Shown here: positions 17,498 to 26,240 of the stretch, one piece after another
Position numbering within the stretch: the first letter of the stretch is position 1
Layout of the letters: the number at the start of each line of letters is the position of its first letter
Assembly (NCBI GenBank): GCA_026388115.1
Contig: JAPLKK010000119.1
Location: 1-58,241 of the forward strand
Direction of reading: 5' to 3'
DNA length: 58,241 nt
From: Elusimicrobiota bacterium
GTDB taxonomy: Bacteria; Elusimicrobiota; Elusimicrobia; UBA1565; JACRDR01
Notes under the pieces: generated by a model
What the model was told of the DNA's origin: nothing
The model's database searches: none
The model's input: the letters and a program-made list of their open reading frames with translations, nothing else
Translations under genes and position numbers: made by a program

Positions 17498-18559
17498 ATG
17501 CCAGAGGCGAGTTTTTCGAGGGCCGACTGGTCCGGCGCGCTCTGGCGGATCGTCCGCGTGATCGCCTTGCGGGCCCGCCTGATCGCGAAGGTCCTGTTCG
17601 GCAACCTCCGCCTGACGCACGCCTTGCGCGGCGATTGGCGCGAGCGCTATGAGCGATCGCGCCGGGACTTCTTCGCGGCCGATCCCGTCTTCCATCCGTC
17701 GAAGCAGTGGGAGATCATCACCCGCTTCTACCGACTTGTGCTGCGCGCGTGGGGCCTGGAGCGATTCAAGTCCACGTTCGGACGCTTCCTGTCCACCTAC
17801 GAGCCGGACAACCCGTGGATATTCGAAGCCGTGCACCACCTATACCGGCAGGCATTAGCCGCGCGAGACGCATGGGGACTGCTGGACACGCTTGAGGAGC
17901 CGGAGCTGGGCGCCGGCACCTATGTCATGTACGGGGGCCGCCGATTAAGCCTCGACCTCCTGCAGTCAATCGACGAACTGTACCGCGTCCGGGAAGCGTC
18001 CGGGTTCGAGCGCGATGACCGCGTGGTATTCTGCGAGGTGGGAGCCGGCTACGGGCGTCTCGCCGACGTCGTGCTCTCCGCCATGCCGAACGCGAGTTAC
18101 CTCATCTTCGACCTGCCGGAATCGCTGCTCCTGGCCCAGCACTACCTGACGGTCCGCCACCCGCACGTGAAGGCGGCCCTATACCCCGAGTCCTCCGAAG
18201 CCGTCAAGGACCCGTTGGCTCCGGGAGCACCCCGCCTTATCTTCGGTCTGCCCCACCAGCTGCGCGAGGTCAAGCGCGGCTCCGTCGACGCGTTCGTCAA
18301 CGTCTATTCGTTCATGGAGATGAGCCGGAAGCAGATCGAGACCTACTTTGGGATCATCGATCGGTTGAACCCCGGGACGGTCTACATGAAGCAGCACAAG
18401 CGGGAGGCCAACATCTATGACCGGTCGCTCAACACCGGTGAGAACTATCCCGTGCCACAAGGCTGGAAGAAGAGCTACGAGGGGACCAGCACCCTCTTCG
18501 AACACGTCTTCGAAGCGGCCTACCGCCTGAAGCCTATCCGCGCGTCCAGCTTCGAGTAG
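17498..18559 (+). CDS. Putative sugar O-methyltransferase
   Basis: VVFCEVGAGYGRLADVVLSAMPNASYLIFDLPESLLLAQHYL, INVYSFMEM-like FVNVYSFMEMSRKQIETYFGIIDRL. Confidence 0.75.
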   Translation: MPEASFSRADWSGALWRIVRVIALRARLIAKVLFGNLRLTHALRGDWRERYERSRRDFFAADPVFHPSKQWEIITRFYRLVLRAWGLERFKSTFGRFLSTYEPDNPWIFEAVHHLYRQALAARDAWGLLDTLEEPELGAGTYVMYGGRRLSLDLLQSIDELYRVREASGFERDDRVVFCEVGAGYGRLADVVLSAMPNASYLIFDLPESLLLAQHYLTVRHPHVKAALYPESSEAVKDPLAPGAPRLIFGLPHQLREVKRGSVDAFVNVYSFMEMSRKQIETYFGIIDRLNPGTVYMKQHKREANIYDRSLNTGENYPVPQGWKKSYEGTSTLFEHVFEAAYRLKPIRASSFE

Positions 18560-19187
18560 CCGCGTCGTATTGCTTCACAACTCGGGCCGGCTGTCCTGCG
18601 GCCACGCAGTGAGCCGGGATGGACTTCGTCACCACGCTATTGGCGCCCACCACGGCGCCTTCGCCGATCTCGAGGTCGATCCCGTTGGCCACGATCACGA
18701 CGTTGGCTCCAATCCAGGCGCCGCGGCCGATGCGGATGCGACCCGGATGCGGCAGTCCCTGGTCCTTCACCGGCCGCGTGACATCCTCGAACGCATGGAT
18801 GTGATCAGCGACGTAGACGTTCATTGCGAAAAGGACGTCGTCTTCGACCACCACCTCCTGCGCCGCGGAAAGAGTGGTGCGCGGCCCGATCTGCACGCGG
18901 CGGCCGATCCGCAACGTCGGGCCGGACGGCGGGTCGGGAAGCTCGACAAGCGGCACGGTGAGCCAAGCGTAGCGTTGCACCCAGGTCCCGTCGCCGATCG
19001 TGATGAAGCGCGAGCCTTGCACGCAAGCCGCGGAGTCGATCACCACGCCGCGACCTCGCTCGGCAAAGCTGTGCTTAAGGGCCGACATCAGCCGCGACCA
19101 CACCATGAGCCTGAAGAAGTTGAAGCCCAACTCCTTCAATGTGTAACCGGACCTGAGAAACTTCCGATAATTTGTGAGTTGGGCCAT
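18534..19187 (-). CDS. Left-handed beta-helix (hexapeptide) acyltransferase, WbbJ/Maa-like
   Basis: RIGRRVQIGPRTTLSAAQEVVVEDDVLFAMNVYVADHIHAFEDVTRPV..GRIRIGRGAWIGANVVIVANGIDLEIGEGAVVGANSVVTKSIPAHCVAAGQPARVVKQYD. Confidence 0.88.
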   Translation of the reverse strand: MAQLTNYRKFLRSGYTLKELGFNFFRLMVWSRLMSALKHSFAERGRGVVIDSAACVQGSRFITIGDGTWVQRYAWLTVPLVELPDPPSGPTLRIGRRVQIGPRTTLSAAQEVVVEDDVLFAMNVYVADHIHAFEDVTRPVKDQGLPHPGRIRIGRGAWIGANVVIVANGIDLEIGEGAVVGANSVVTKSIPAHCVAAGQPARVVKQYDAATRSWTRG

Positions 19188-19312
19188 CCGTGCCGCAAAT
19201 CCTAACAAATTCGCGACGCCTTCCGCCTCATTGGAGCACCCCTTCCATGTTCATTACGTGAACGCATGTGAAAAACAGCAGCAATGGGGCATTCAATTTG
19301 CATCGTCAGGCC

Positions 19313-19341
19313 TTGACAGTCGCGGGAACAGCTGCTAGACT
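19313..19341 (+). promoter_or_regulatory. Sigma70-like promoter: TTGACA-17 bp-TAGACT
   Basis: TTGACA at 19313-19318 and TAGACT at 19336-19341. Confidence 0.65.
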
Positions 19342-19357
19342 GTTCAATGATTGAACA
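19341..19357. promoter_or_regulatory. 17-bp perfect palindrome (candidate operator)
   Basis: TGTTCAAT-G-ATTGAACA, overlapping the -10 end and the putative TTG start of the MarR gene. Confidence 0.65.
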
Positions 19358-19917
19358 CACAGCCCCCCAACCAGCTCCTGGAGCGCGAATTCAACCTCAT
19401 TCAGGCAATCGAACAGCGGCCGGACATCACCCAACGCGAACTCTCGGAAAGCGTGGGTTGCTCGCTAGGGATGACGAACATCCTCCTAAAGAGGCTGGTA
19501 AAGAAAGGGTTTTTGAAGATCGGTCAGCTCGACTGGAACAAGACCCGCTACCTCCTAACCTATGAAGGAAGCCTGGAGAAGGCTCGGAAATCATACGCCT
19601 ACGCCATCCATACCTGGCGACAGGCGCGGCTAATCATCCAGGCCATCCAGCAGAAGATCATCACCGAGTACGAAACCGGGGCGAGGCACGCGGCGGTTGT
19701 GGCTTGGCCGGAGACCGCAGCCGTCATCCAGGGGGCCCTCGCCGAGAAGGACCTGCCGGGCCTGACCATCGAGTACGTTGAGGCATACAAGTACCTCAAG
19801 CCGGAGCATACGCTGGTCTTCGCCGCGACTGTGGAACCGACCCCCGAACCGGCGGACGGGCGGAGAGTCGTGCCGCTGCTGGAGAAGGTCGATTTGCAGT
19901 TCAAGTTCGAGAGTTGA
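19351..19917 (+). CDS. MarR-family EPS-associated transcriptional regulator
   Basis: FNLIQAIEQRPDITQRELSESVGCSLGMTNILLKRLVKKGFLKIGQLDWNKTRYLLTYEGSLEKARKSYAY. Confidence 0.82.
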   Translation: MNTQPPNQLLEREFNLIQAIEQRPDITQRELSESVGCSLGMTNILLKRLVKKGFLKIGQLDWNKTRYLLTYEGSLEKARKSYAYAIHTWRQARLIIQAIQQKIITEYETGARHAAVVAWPETAAVIQGALAEKDLPGLTIEYVEAYKYLKPEHTLVFAATVEPTPEPADGRRVVPLLEKVDLQFKFES

Positions 19918-19944
19918 GACAATGACGACAAAAGGAGGGCACCC

Positions 19945-21129
19945 ATGAGCGCGTCGCCGCTCTCATCGCCGCCTAAGAAGACCCCGGCCGTACCGATCCT
20001 GCGCATCCCGTTCGACGCGAAGGATCGCGCCTTCCTCGCGGAGGGTTTGGCCAAGATCCTGGACTCGGGCGCCCTCGTCATGGGCGAGAACACGAAGGCC
20101 TTCGAGCGGGAGTTCGCCGCGCTCTGCGGCGTGCCCTACGCGGTAGCGACCTCCAACTGCACGACAGCGCTCGAGATCATCCTGCGCGCCGTCGGCGTCG
20201 AGGGCGGCAGCGTGATCGTCCCGACCAACACGTTCATCGCGACCGCGTTCGCCGCGGTGCACGCGGGCGCCAAGGTCGTGTTCGCCGACTCGGACCCGAC
20301 GACTCTCTGCCTCGACCCCAAGGATGTCGAGCGCCGCCTCAGGCCCGACACCCGGGCGGTCATCATCGTCCACATCGGCGGCATCATCACGCCCGCGATC
20401 GAGGACCTGAAGAGGCTCTGCGACGCGAAGGGCATCGCCTTGGTCGAGGACTGCGCTCACGCGCACGGCTCGACCTACAAGGGCACGGCGGCGGGCGCTT
20501 GGGGATGGGCCGGAGCGTTCTCCTTCTTCCCGACCAAGCCCCTGGTCAGCGGCGAGGGCGGCATCATCACGACGCGCGACCAGGCGGTCTACGAGAAGGC
20601 CCTCATGCTGCGCAACCACGGCAAGAACCCCAAACTCGGGAACCGGATCACGGAGCTAGGGCACAACTGGCGCATGAGCGAGATCACGGCGCTCTTGGCG
20701 CTGCAGCAGACGCGCAAGGCTAAGGAGCTCTTCGCGGACCGCAAGGCGACCGCGGCCTACTACGACCGCGAACTCTCCGGCCTCGCCGGAGCGAAGCCCC
20801 TCGCCATGCCCCAGGGCATGGACTCGACGTACTACAAGTACGTCATGGTCCTCGAGCCGGGGCTGCCGCGCGACGCTCTCAAGAAGCTCATGAAGGAGCG
20901 CTTCCAGGTCTCGCTGACCGGCGAGGTCTACGACGTGCCGTGCCACAAGGAGCCTGTCTGGCAGCAGCATCCCCGCGCGGCGATCAACGCGAGCGACTCC
21001 TTCCCCGGAGCCGACGAGATCGCGGCCAGGCATTTCTGCCTGCCGCTCTATCCCGGACTGACCGACGCGGAGCGCGCGCACGTGGTGAGCTCGCTCAAGG
21101 CCGCCCTCAAGGAGGTCGCGCGCGCATGA
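19945..21129 (+). CDS. DegT/DnrJ/EryC1 family PLP-dependent aminotransferase
   Basis: YAVATSNCTTALEIILRAVGV, VIVPTNTFIATAFAAVHAGAKVVFADSDPTTLCLD, ALVEDCAHAHGSTYKG, FSFFPTKPLVSGEGGIITTRD. Confidence 0.92.
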   Translation: MSASPLSSPPKKTPAVPILRIPFDAKDRAFLAEGLAKILDSGALVMGENTKAFEREFAALCGVPYAVATSNCTTALEIILRAVGVEGGSVIVPTNTFIATAFAAVHAGAKVVFADSDPTTLCLDPKDVERRLRPDTRAVIIVHIGGIITPAIEDLKRLCDAKGIALVEDCAHAHGSTYKGTAAGAWGWAGAFSFFPTKPLVSGEGGIITTRDQAVYEKALMLRNHGKNPKLGNRITELGHNWRMSEITALLALQQTRKAKELFADRKATAAYYDRELSGLAGAKPLAMPQGMDSTYYKYVMVLEPGLPRDALKKLMKERFQVSLTGEVYDVPCHKEPVWQQHPRAAINASDSFPGADEIAARHFCLPLYPGLTDAERAHVVSSLKAALKEVARA

Positions 21130-21809
21130 ACATCCTCGCTCTTGCTGCGCACGGCGACGACGAACTGCTCGGTCCGGGCGGGACGCTGATCCGTCACGCT
21201 CGGGCAGGCGACGCCGTGCACGTCGCCATCTGCGTGGGCCGCCCGAACCTCAAGATGTACTCGGAGAAAAGGTACGGTCCCCAGGTCCTCGACCGCCGCA
21301 AGAAGCAGGCGGAGAAAGTCGGCAGGTTTCTGCGCTTCGCGTCGGTGCGCTGCCTCGACCTGCAGGACGAGATGCTCGAGCAGGACCTCAACGCGACGGT
21401 CACCGCCGTCGAGAAGGTGGTGAACGAGGTAAAGCCCGATGTGGTCTACCTCCATCACGGCGGCGACGTCAACCAGGACCACCGCGGCGTGTTCAAGGCG
21501 GCCCTGGTCTCGGTGCGGGGCTACCGCAAGCCGAGGATCCGCCGCGTCCTCGCTTTCGAAACCCTCTCCACGACCGAGCAAGCCCCGGCCGCGCCCAGTT
21601 GGGCGTTCCTGCCGGACTACTACGTGGACATCTCCAAGTTCCTGGACCTCAAGCTCAAGGCACTGCGCATCTACAGCGACGAGCTGGCCCCGTTCCCGCA
21701 TCCGCGCTCGGCCGAGGGACTGACCGCGCTGGCGCGCCTGCGCGGCGCCACCGCCGGCTTCCGCGCGGCGGAGGCCTTCGCGCTCGTCCGCGAGTGCGTC
21801 GGGGATTAG
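21126..21809 (+). CDS. PIG-L/LmbE family deacetylase
   Basis: MNILALAAHGDDELLGPGGTLIRHARAGDAVHVAICVG, DVVYLHHGGDVNQDHRGVFKAAL; ATG overlaps upstream stop. Confidence 0.92.
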   Translation: MNILALAAHGDDELLGPGGTLIRHARAGDAVHVAICVGRPNLKMYSEKRYGPQVLDRRKKQAEKVGRFLRFASVRCLDLQDEMLEQDLNATVTAVEKVVNEVKPDVVYLHHGGDVNQDHRGVFKAALVSVRGYRKPRIRRVLAFETLSTTEQAPAAPSWAFLPDYYVDISKFLDLKLKALRIYSDELAPFPHPRSAEGLTALARLRGATAGFRAAEAFALVRECVGD

Positions 21810-21810
21810 C

Positions 21811-22869
21811 GTGCTCTTCTTCAACAAGCTGGACAACCCCGCCGACTTCTGGAAGCACCTGCGCTTTCACTTCAACCGCGGGCGCGGCCACCAACTGCGC
21901 TTCCTCTGGAACCGGGTGCGCTGGCACCTTTACCCGGCGCTGGGGCTGGCCGGCCACTATCCCGACCATGTCGACATCGAGCTCTCCGCCGCCTGCAATA
22001 TGCGCTGCCCCATGTGCTACACGACGACCGCGCGATTCAAGAGGGAAGTCCCGCACGTGCTGTTCGACTTCGAACTCTACAAGCGCGTCATCGACGAACT
22101 GGCGGCCAACGGCGTGTACTCCATCCGCCTGAGCTGGCGCGGCGAGCCCACGGTCCACCCGCGGTTCATGGACTGCGTGCGCTACGCGCACGAGAAGGGC
22201 ATCCGGGAGATCGATTCCCTCACCAATTGCCTCAAGCTCACGCCCGAGATGTTCGCGGAGCTGGTGGACATGCAGGTGGCGTGGCTCACCATCTCCTTCG
22301 ACGGCACCGGCGAGACCTACGAGAAGATCCGCGCCCCCGCCAAGTTCGACGAGGCCGTGGCCAAGATACGCCGCTTCCACGAGATCAAGAAGGAGAAGGG
22401 CTCGGTCAAGCCGGTGGTGCGCCTGCAAGGCGTCTGGCCCGCCATCGCCGAAGACCCGGAGAGGTACTTCTCGACCTTCGAGAGCATCGTCGACGAGATC
22501 AGCGTCAACTCCTTGCTCGACTACCTGCGAAAGGACGAGACGTTCCAGTATGTGCCGGACTTCGTCTGCCCCGTGCCCTTCCAACGCCTGGTCCTCGGCT
22601 CCGACGGCCGCGCCTTCATGTGCATCAACGACGAGATGGGCCAGGTCTGCGTCGGCGACGCGCACAAGGAAACCATCCACGACATCTGGAACGGCTCCAA
22701 GATGGCTGAGGCGCGGCGCGCCCAGCTCGAGAAGCGCGGGGTCAAGACCTACGAGCCCTGCAAGGTCTGCTACCTCGCGCGCAAGACAGTGCAGAAGCCG
22801 TACAAGGTCGGCAACCGGACGATCATGCTCGAGGAGCTCGAAGGCCGGACCATGGTCGTTGGAAAATGA
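21811..22869 (+). CDS. Radical SAM protein with SPASM-like C-terminus
   Basis: ELSAACNMRCPMCYTTTARF; C-terminal VCPVPFQRLVLGSDGRAFMCINDEMGQVCVGD..YEPCKVCYL. Confidence 0.92.
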   Translation: MLFFNKLDNPADFWKHLRFHFNRGRGHQLRFLWNRVRWHLYPALGLAGHYPDHVDIELSAACNMRCPMCYTTTARFKREVPHVLFDFELYKRVIDELAANGVYSIRLSWRGEPTVHPRFMDCVRYAHEKGIREIDSLTNCLKLTPEMFAELVDMQVAWLTISFDGTGETYEKIRAPAKFDEAVAKIRRFHEIKKEKGSVKPVVRLQGVWPAIAEDPERYFSTFESIVDEISVNSLLDYLRKDETFQYVPDFVCPVPFQRLVLGSDGRAFMCINDEMGQVCVGDAHKETIHDIWNGSKMAEARRAQLEKRGVKTYEPCKVCYLARKTVQKPYKVGNRTIMLEELEGRTMVVGK

Positions 22870-23588
22870 GAACCGTCGCCATCCATCAACCCGAGTGCTT
22901 CCCTTGGCTCGGCTTCCTCGACAAGGCCCGGCAGTCGGACGTCTTCATCATTTTGGATAGTGTCCAGTACGAGAAGAACTATTTCCAGAACCGCAACAAG
23001 ATCCGCACCGCCGACGGCTGGACCTGGCTGACGATCCCGGTAGAGACCTCCGGCAAGCTCGAGCAGACCATCGCCCAAGCCCGGATCTCCGATGCAGCAT
23101 TGCCGCGCTGGCGCGAGAAGCACCTGGCGGCCTGGCGCCAGAACTACGGCAAGACGGCGGACGCCGAGGCATGTCTGGGATTCCTCGAGGCGCACTACGC
23201 CAAGCGCCACCAGCTGCTCGCGGACTTCAACACGGACGTGATCCGCTGGCTCTTCGAGCGTTTCGGCATCAAGGCCGAGCTGCGGCGCTCATCCCAGATG
23301 GCGGCCAAGGGCCGCTCCAGCGCGCTATTGGCTTCCTTGTGCAAGGAAGCGGGCGCCGAGGCCTATCTCTCCGGCGTCTCGGGCAAGGACTACCTGGATG
23401 AAGCGGAGTTCTCCCAGCTCGGCCTGCAAGTCCGCTACCAGGAGTTCCATCACCCGATCTACAAGCAAAGCCGCGAGCCGTTCATTTCCTGCCTCTCGTC
23501 TTTCGACCTGCTGTTCAACTACGGCGCCGGGGCGCCAACGCTTCTCTTCGATCCGGCCACGCCAAGGCTAACCGAGGTCTTCACATGA
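22866..23588 (+). CDS. WbqC family protein
   Basis: MRTVAIHQPECFPWLGFLDKARQSDVFIILDSVQYEKNYFQNRNKIRTADGWTWLTIPV. Confidence 0.9.
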   Translation: MRTVAIHQPECFPWLGFLDKARQSDVFIILDSVQYEKNYFQNRNKIRTADGWTWLTIPVETSGKLEQTIAQARISDAALPRWREKHLAAWRQNYGKTADAEACLGFLEAHYAKRHQLLADFNTDVIRWLFERFGIKAELRRSSQMAAKGRSSALLASLCKEAGAEAYLSGVSGKDYLDEAEFSQLGLQVRYQEFHHPIYKQSREPFISCLSSFDLLFNYGAGAPTLLFDPATPRLTEVFT

Positions 23589-24619
23589 GCGCTCCCATCG
23601 CGGTCGGCGGCCGGATCATCGGCCAGGACCGGCCCGTTTTCGTCATCGCCGAGCTGGGCTACAGTTTCGTCGACCTGGACGAGGCACTGCGGGCAGTGGA
23701 CGCCGTCGCCGATTCCGGCGCCGACGCGGTCAAGCTCCAGACCTTCCGCGCCGAGACCGTGGTCGCCAAGGGCTTCGATTTCCCCCCCGAGGCCGGCGGC
23801 GTCGACCAGTTCGCGGAGTTCAAGCGCTACCAGATCTCCGAGGAGACGCACCGCGCTATCTTCGAGCGGGCTAAGAAGCGGGGCATCGCCGCCTTCTCGA
23901 GCCCGAGCCACCCTGACGACCTCGCCTTGCTCGAGCGGCTGGGCGTGGAGCTGCACAAGATCGGCTCCGACGACCTGACCAACATCCCCCTCATCCGGAA
24001 GGTCGCGGGCACCGGCAAGCCCGTGATCCTTTCCACCGGCATGGGCACCCTGGAGGAAGTGGGAGCCGCGGTGAAGGCGGTGCGCGGGACCGGCAACGAC
24101 AAGCTCGTCCTGCTCCAGTGCACCTCGAACTACCCCATCCGAGACCTTTCCGTGGTGAACCTCCGGGTCATCCCGGACTATCAGAAACGCTTCAACGTGC
24201 TCGTAGGGCTATCCGACCACACGACCACCCTCTCGGCGGCCCCGGCCGCCGTGGCCCTGGGCGCCATCGCCATCGAGCGCCATTTTGCGCTCAGCAAGGA
24301 CAACGGCACGCCGGACGCGCCGTTCTCGTCCGACCCCGCGGAGCTCGCGCAGCTCGTGCGGCTCGTGCGCGAGACCGAGAAGATGCTCGGCGACGGCGCC
24401 AAGAAGCCCACGCCGACAGAGGCCCAGATGCGCCAGTACACCCGCAAGAGCGCCATCGCCTGCCGGAATCTACCGGCGGGCCACACGCTCAGTGCCGGCG
24501 ACTTCATCATCAAGCGCCCTGCGCTCGGCGTGGCGCCGGCCGAGGCGGAGAAACTCATCGGGCGCGTCTTGAAGAGGCCCGTGCGCGAGGACCAACCCAT
24601 CCCATGGGACGCGGTCTAG
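23585..24619 (+). CDS. N-acetylneuraminate synthase (NeuB) family protein with C-terminal SAF domain
   Basis: VFVIAELGYSFVDLDEAL..AVKLQTF, SSPSHPDDLALLERLGVELHKIGSDDLTNIPLI, ILSTGMGTLEEV, LLQCTSNYPI, LVGLSDHTTTL, C-terminal CRNLPAGHTLSAGDFIIKRPALGVAP. Confidence 0.9.
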   Translation: MSAPIAVGGRIIGQDRPVFVIAELGYSFVDLDEALRAVDAVADSGADAVKLQTFRAETVVAKGFDFPPEAGGVDQFAEFKRYQISEETHRAIFERAKKRGIAAFSSPSHPDDLALLERLGVELHKIGSDDLTNIPLIRKVAGTGKPVILSTGMGTLEEVGAAVKAVRGTGNDKLVLLQCTSNYPIRDLSVVNLRVIPDYQKRFNVLVGLSDHTTTLSAAPAAVALGAIAIERHFALSKDNGTPDAPFSSDPAELAQLVRLVRETEKMLGDGAKKPTPTEAQMRQYTRKSAIACRNLPAGHTLSAGDFIIKRPALGVAPAEAEKLIGRVLKRPVREDQPIPWDAV

Positions 24620-25593
24620 TCGCATTGCTGGCCGAGTGCTCGCCGCGGATAGGTTCCGGCCACGTGATCGAGACTCTGAACCTTATCCCGCGCCTGAAAG
24701 GGCTGCGCTGGCGGGCCTTCGTCGGCCACAGGACCCCCCCGGCATTGCTGCGGCGGTTCCGCGGGCGCGCCGAGCGGATCGCCGGCTTCTCCGCGCGCGC
24801 GCTGGCCCGACTGGGCGCGAGGCTCAAATGCCAGGGCTACTCCGCGGCCGTCATAAACGTCTTGCGCGCAGACGCGAACCAGGTCAGGGCTTTTCAGCAG
24901 ACGGGCATCAAGACCGCATGTCTGACGGCCTCCGGCCGACCGCCGGCGTGCGCTGACGCGGCGCTGGCCTACGACGCCGCGCTGTGGAACAAGCTGCCCG
25001 GCGGGCCGAGGCATCAATGTCTCGCCCCTGCCTACGCGCGCTTGGCCCGCCGCGAGCGCCGGCACGCTGGAGGGCTGCGCGACGTCATGATCATCATGGG
25101 CGGCACCGATACGAGCGGGACCACGCTCAACGTGCTCGCCTCGCTTGCCTCTTGGGCTCCGCGCGTGCGCAAGCACGTAGTAGCGGGCCCGAACTTCATC
25201 CATCGCGCGAAGCTCAAGCGCCTCCTTTCGCGCCTGGACGGCTCCTTCATCCTTCATGAGAGCCCGTCGCACCTTCCCGCGCTCATGCGCCGCGTTGACG
25301 CCGCTCTAACCCTGGGGAGCGATACGGCCCTCGAGCTCGCCTGCGTCGGCACGCCGACTCTGCTTTTCCATGAAGCACCGCACGAAGCCCGCGTCGCGCG
25401 CCTCTTCGCAAAGAAAGGCTGCGGACTCTATATCGGCTCGCGACGCGCCGCCACACCCAAGAGGCTCGCCGGGGCGCTCGCCAAGCTCCAGGACCCGCGC
25501 GCGCGGGACCGCATGGCTCGCGCCGGCCGAAGGCTCGTGGACGGCCGCGGCGCCGAGCGCCTGGCGGCCCTTATCCGGAGGCTCGCCGCATGA
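24604..25593 (+). CDS. PseG-like glycosyltransferase/nucleotide-sugar hydrolase
   Basis: AECSPRIGSGHVIETLNLI, DVMIIMGGTDTSGTTLNVLASL, ESPSHLPALMRRVDAALTLGSDTALELACVGTPTLLF. Confidence 0.75.
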   Translation: MGRGLVALLAECSPRIGSGHVIETLNLIPRLKGLRWRAFVGHRTPPALLRRFRGRAERIAGFSARALARLGARLKCQGYSAAVINVLRADANQVRAFQQTGIKTACLTASGRPPACADAALAYDAALWNKLPGGPRHQCLAPAYARLARRERRHAGGLRDVMIIMGGTDTSGTTLNVLASLASWAPRVRKHVVAGPNFIHRAKLKRLLSRLDGSFILHESPSHLPALMRRVDAALTLGSDTALELACVGTPTLLFHEAPHEARVARLFAKKGCGLYIGSRRAATPKRLAGALAKLQDPRARDRMARAGRRLVDGRGAERLAALIRRLAA

Positions 25594-26240
25594 AACCATC
25601 GGTGCTGGCCCTGATCCCGGCGCGAGGCGGCTCCAAGAGCGTCCCGCGCAAGAACATCAAGCCCATCGCGGGCAAGCCCCTCATCGCCTGGACGATCGAA
25701 CAGGCCGAGGCCGCCGAGACCATCTCGCGCGTCGTCGTGTCCACCGAGGACGCCGAGATCGCGAGGATTGCCCGCCGCTATGGGGCCGAGGTTCTCGACC
25801 GCCCGGCGGCTCTCGCGAAGGACGACACCGACACGCTCGACGTGATGCAGCACGCGGTCCGGGAGCTTAGGCCGGACGTCCTCGTCCTGCTCCAGTGCAC
25901 CTCGCCCATCCGCCGGCCCGGCCTCATCGACAGGTGCGTGAAACGTTTCTTGGCCGAAAAGGCGGACTCGCTGGCCACCGTATTCCCGGACCACAGCTAC
26001 GAGTACGGCGTAGAGATGCCGCGCCGCCAGGACATCAAGCCGCGCCTCATCGACACCGGCAACATCTACATCATGCGCTGCGACCTGCTGCGCAAAGGCG
26101 ACCGTTATGGCAGGAAGATCGTGCGCGTGGAGACCAGCCGCGAGGAAGCCGCCGAGATCGACGAGCCCTTCGACTTCTGGCTGGCGGAAAAGATCCTACT
26201 GGAGCGCCCCCCCGAAACATGGCAAAACCCGACTTCCTGA
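25590..26240 (+). CDS. Acylneuraminate cytidylyltransferase (NeuA/PseF) family protein
   Basis: LALIPARGGSKSVPRKNIKPIAGKPLIAWTIEQA, VVVSTEDAEIARIARRYGAEVLDRPAALAKDDTDTLDVM, LLQCTSPIRRP. Confidence 0.92.
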   Translation: MKPSVLALIPARGGSKSVPRKNIKPIAGKPLIAWTIEQAEAAETISRVVVSTEDAEIARIARRYGAEVLDRPAALAKDDTDTLDVMQHAVRELRPDVLVLLQCTSPIRRPGLIDRCVKRFLAEKADSLATVFPDHSYEYGVEMPRRQDIKPRLIDTGNIYIMRCDLLRKGDRYGRKIVRVETSREEAAEIDEPFDFWLAEKILLERPPETWQNPTS

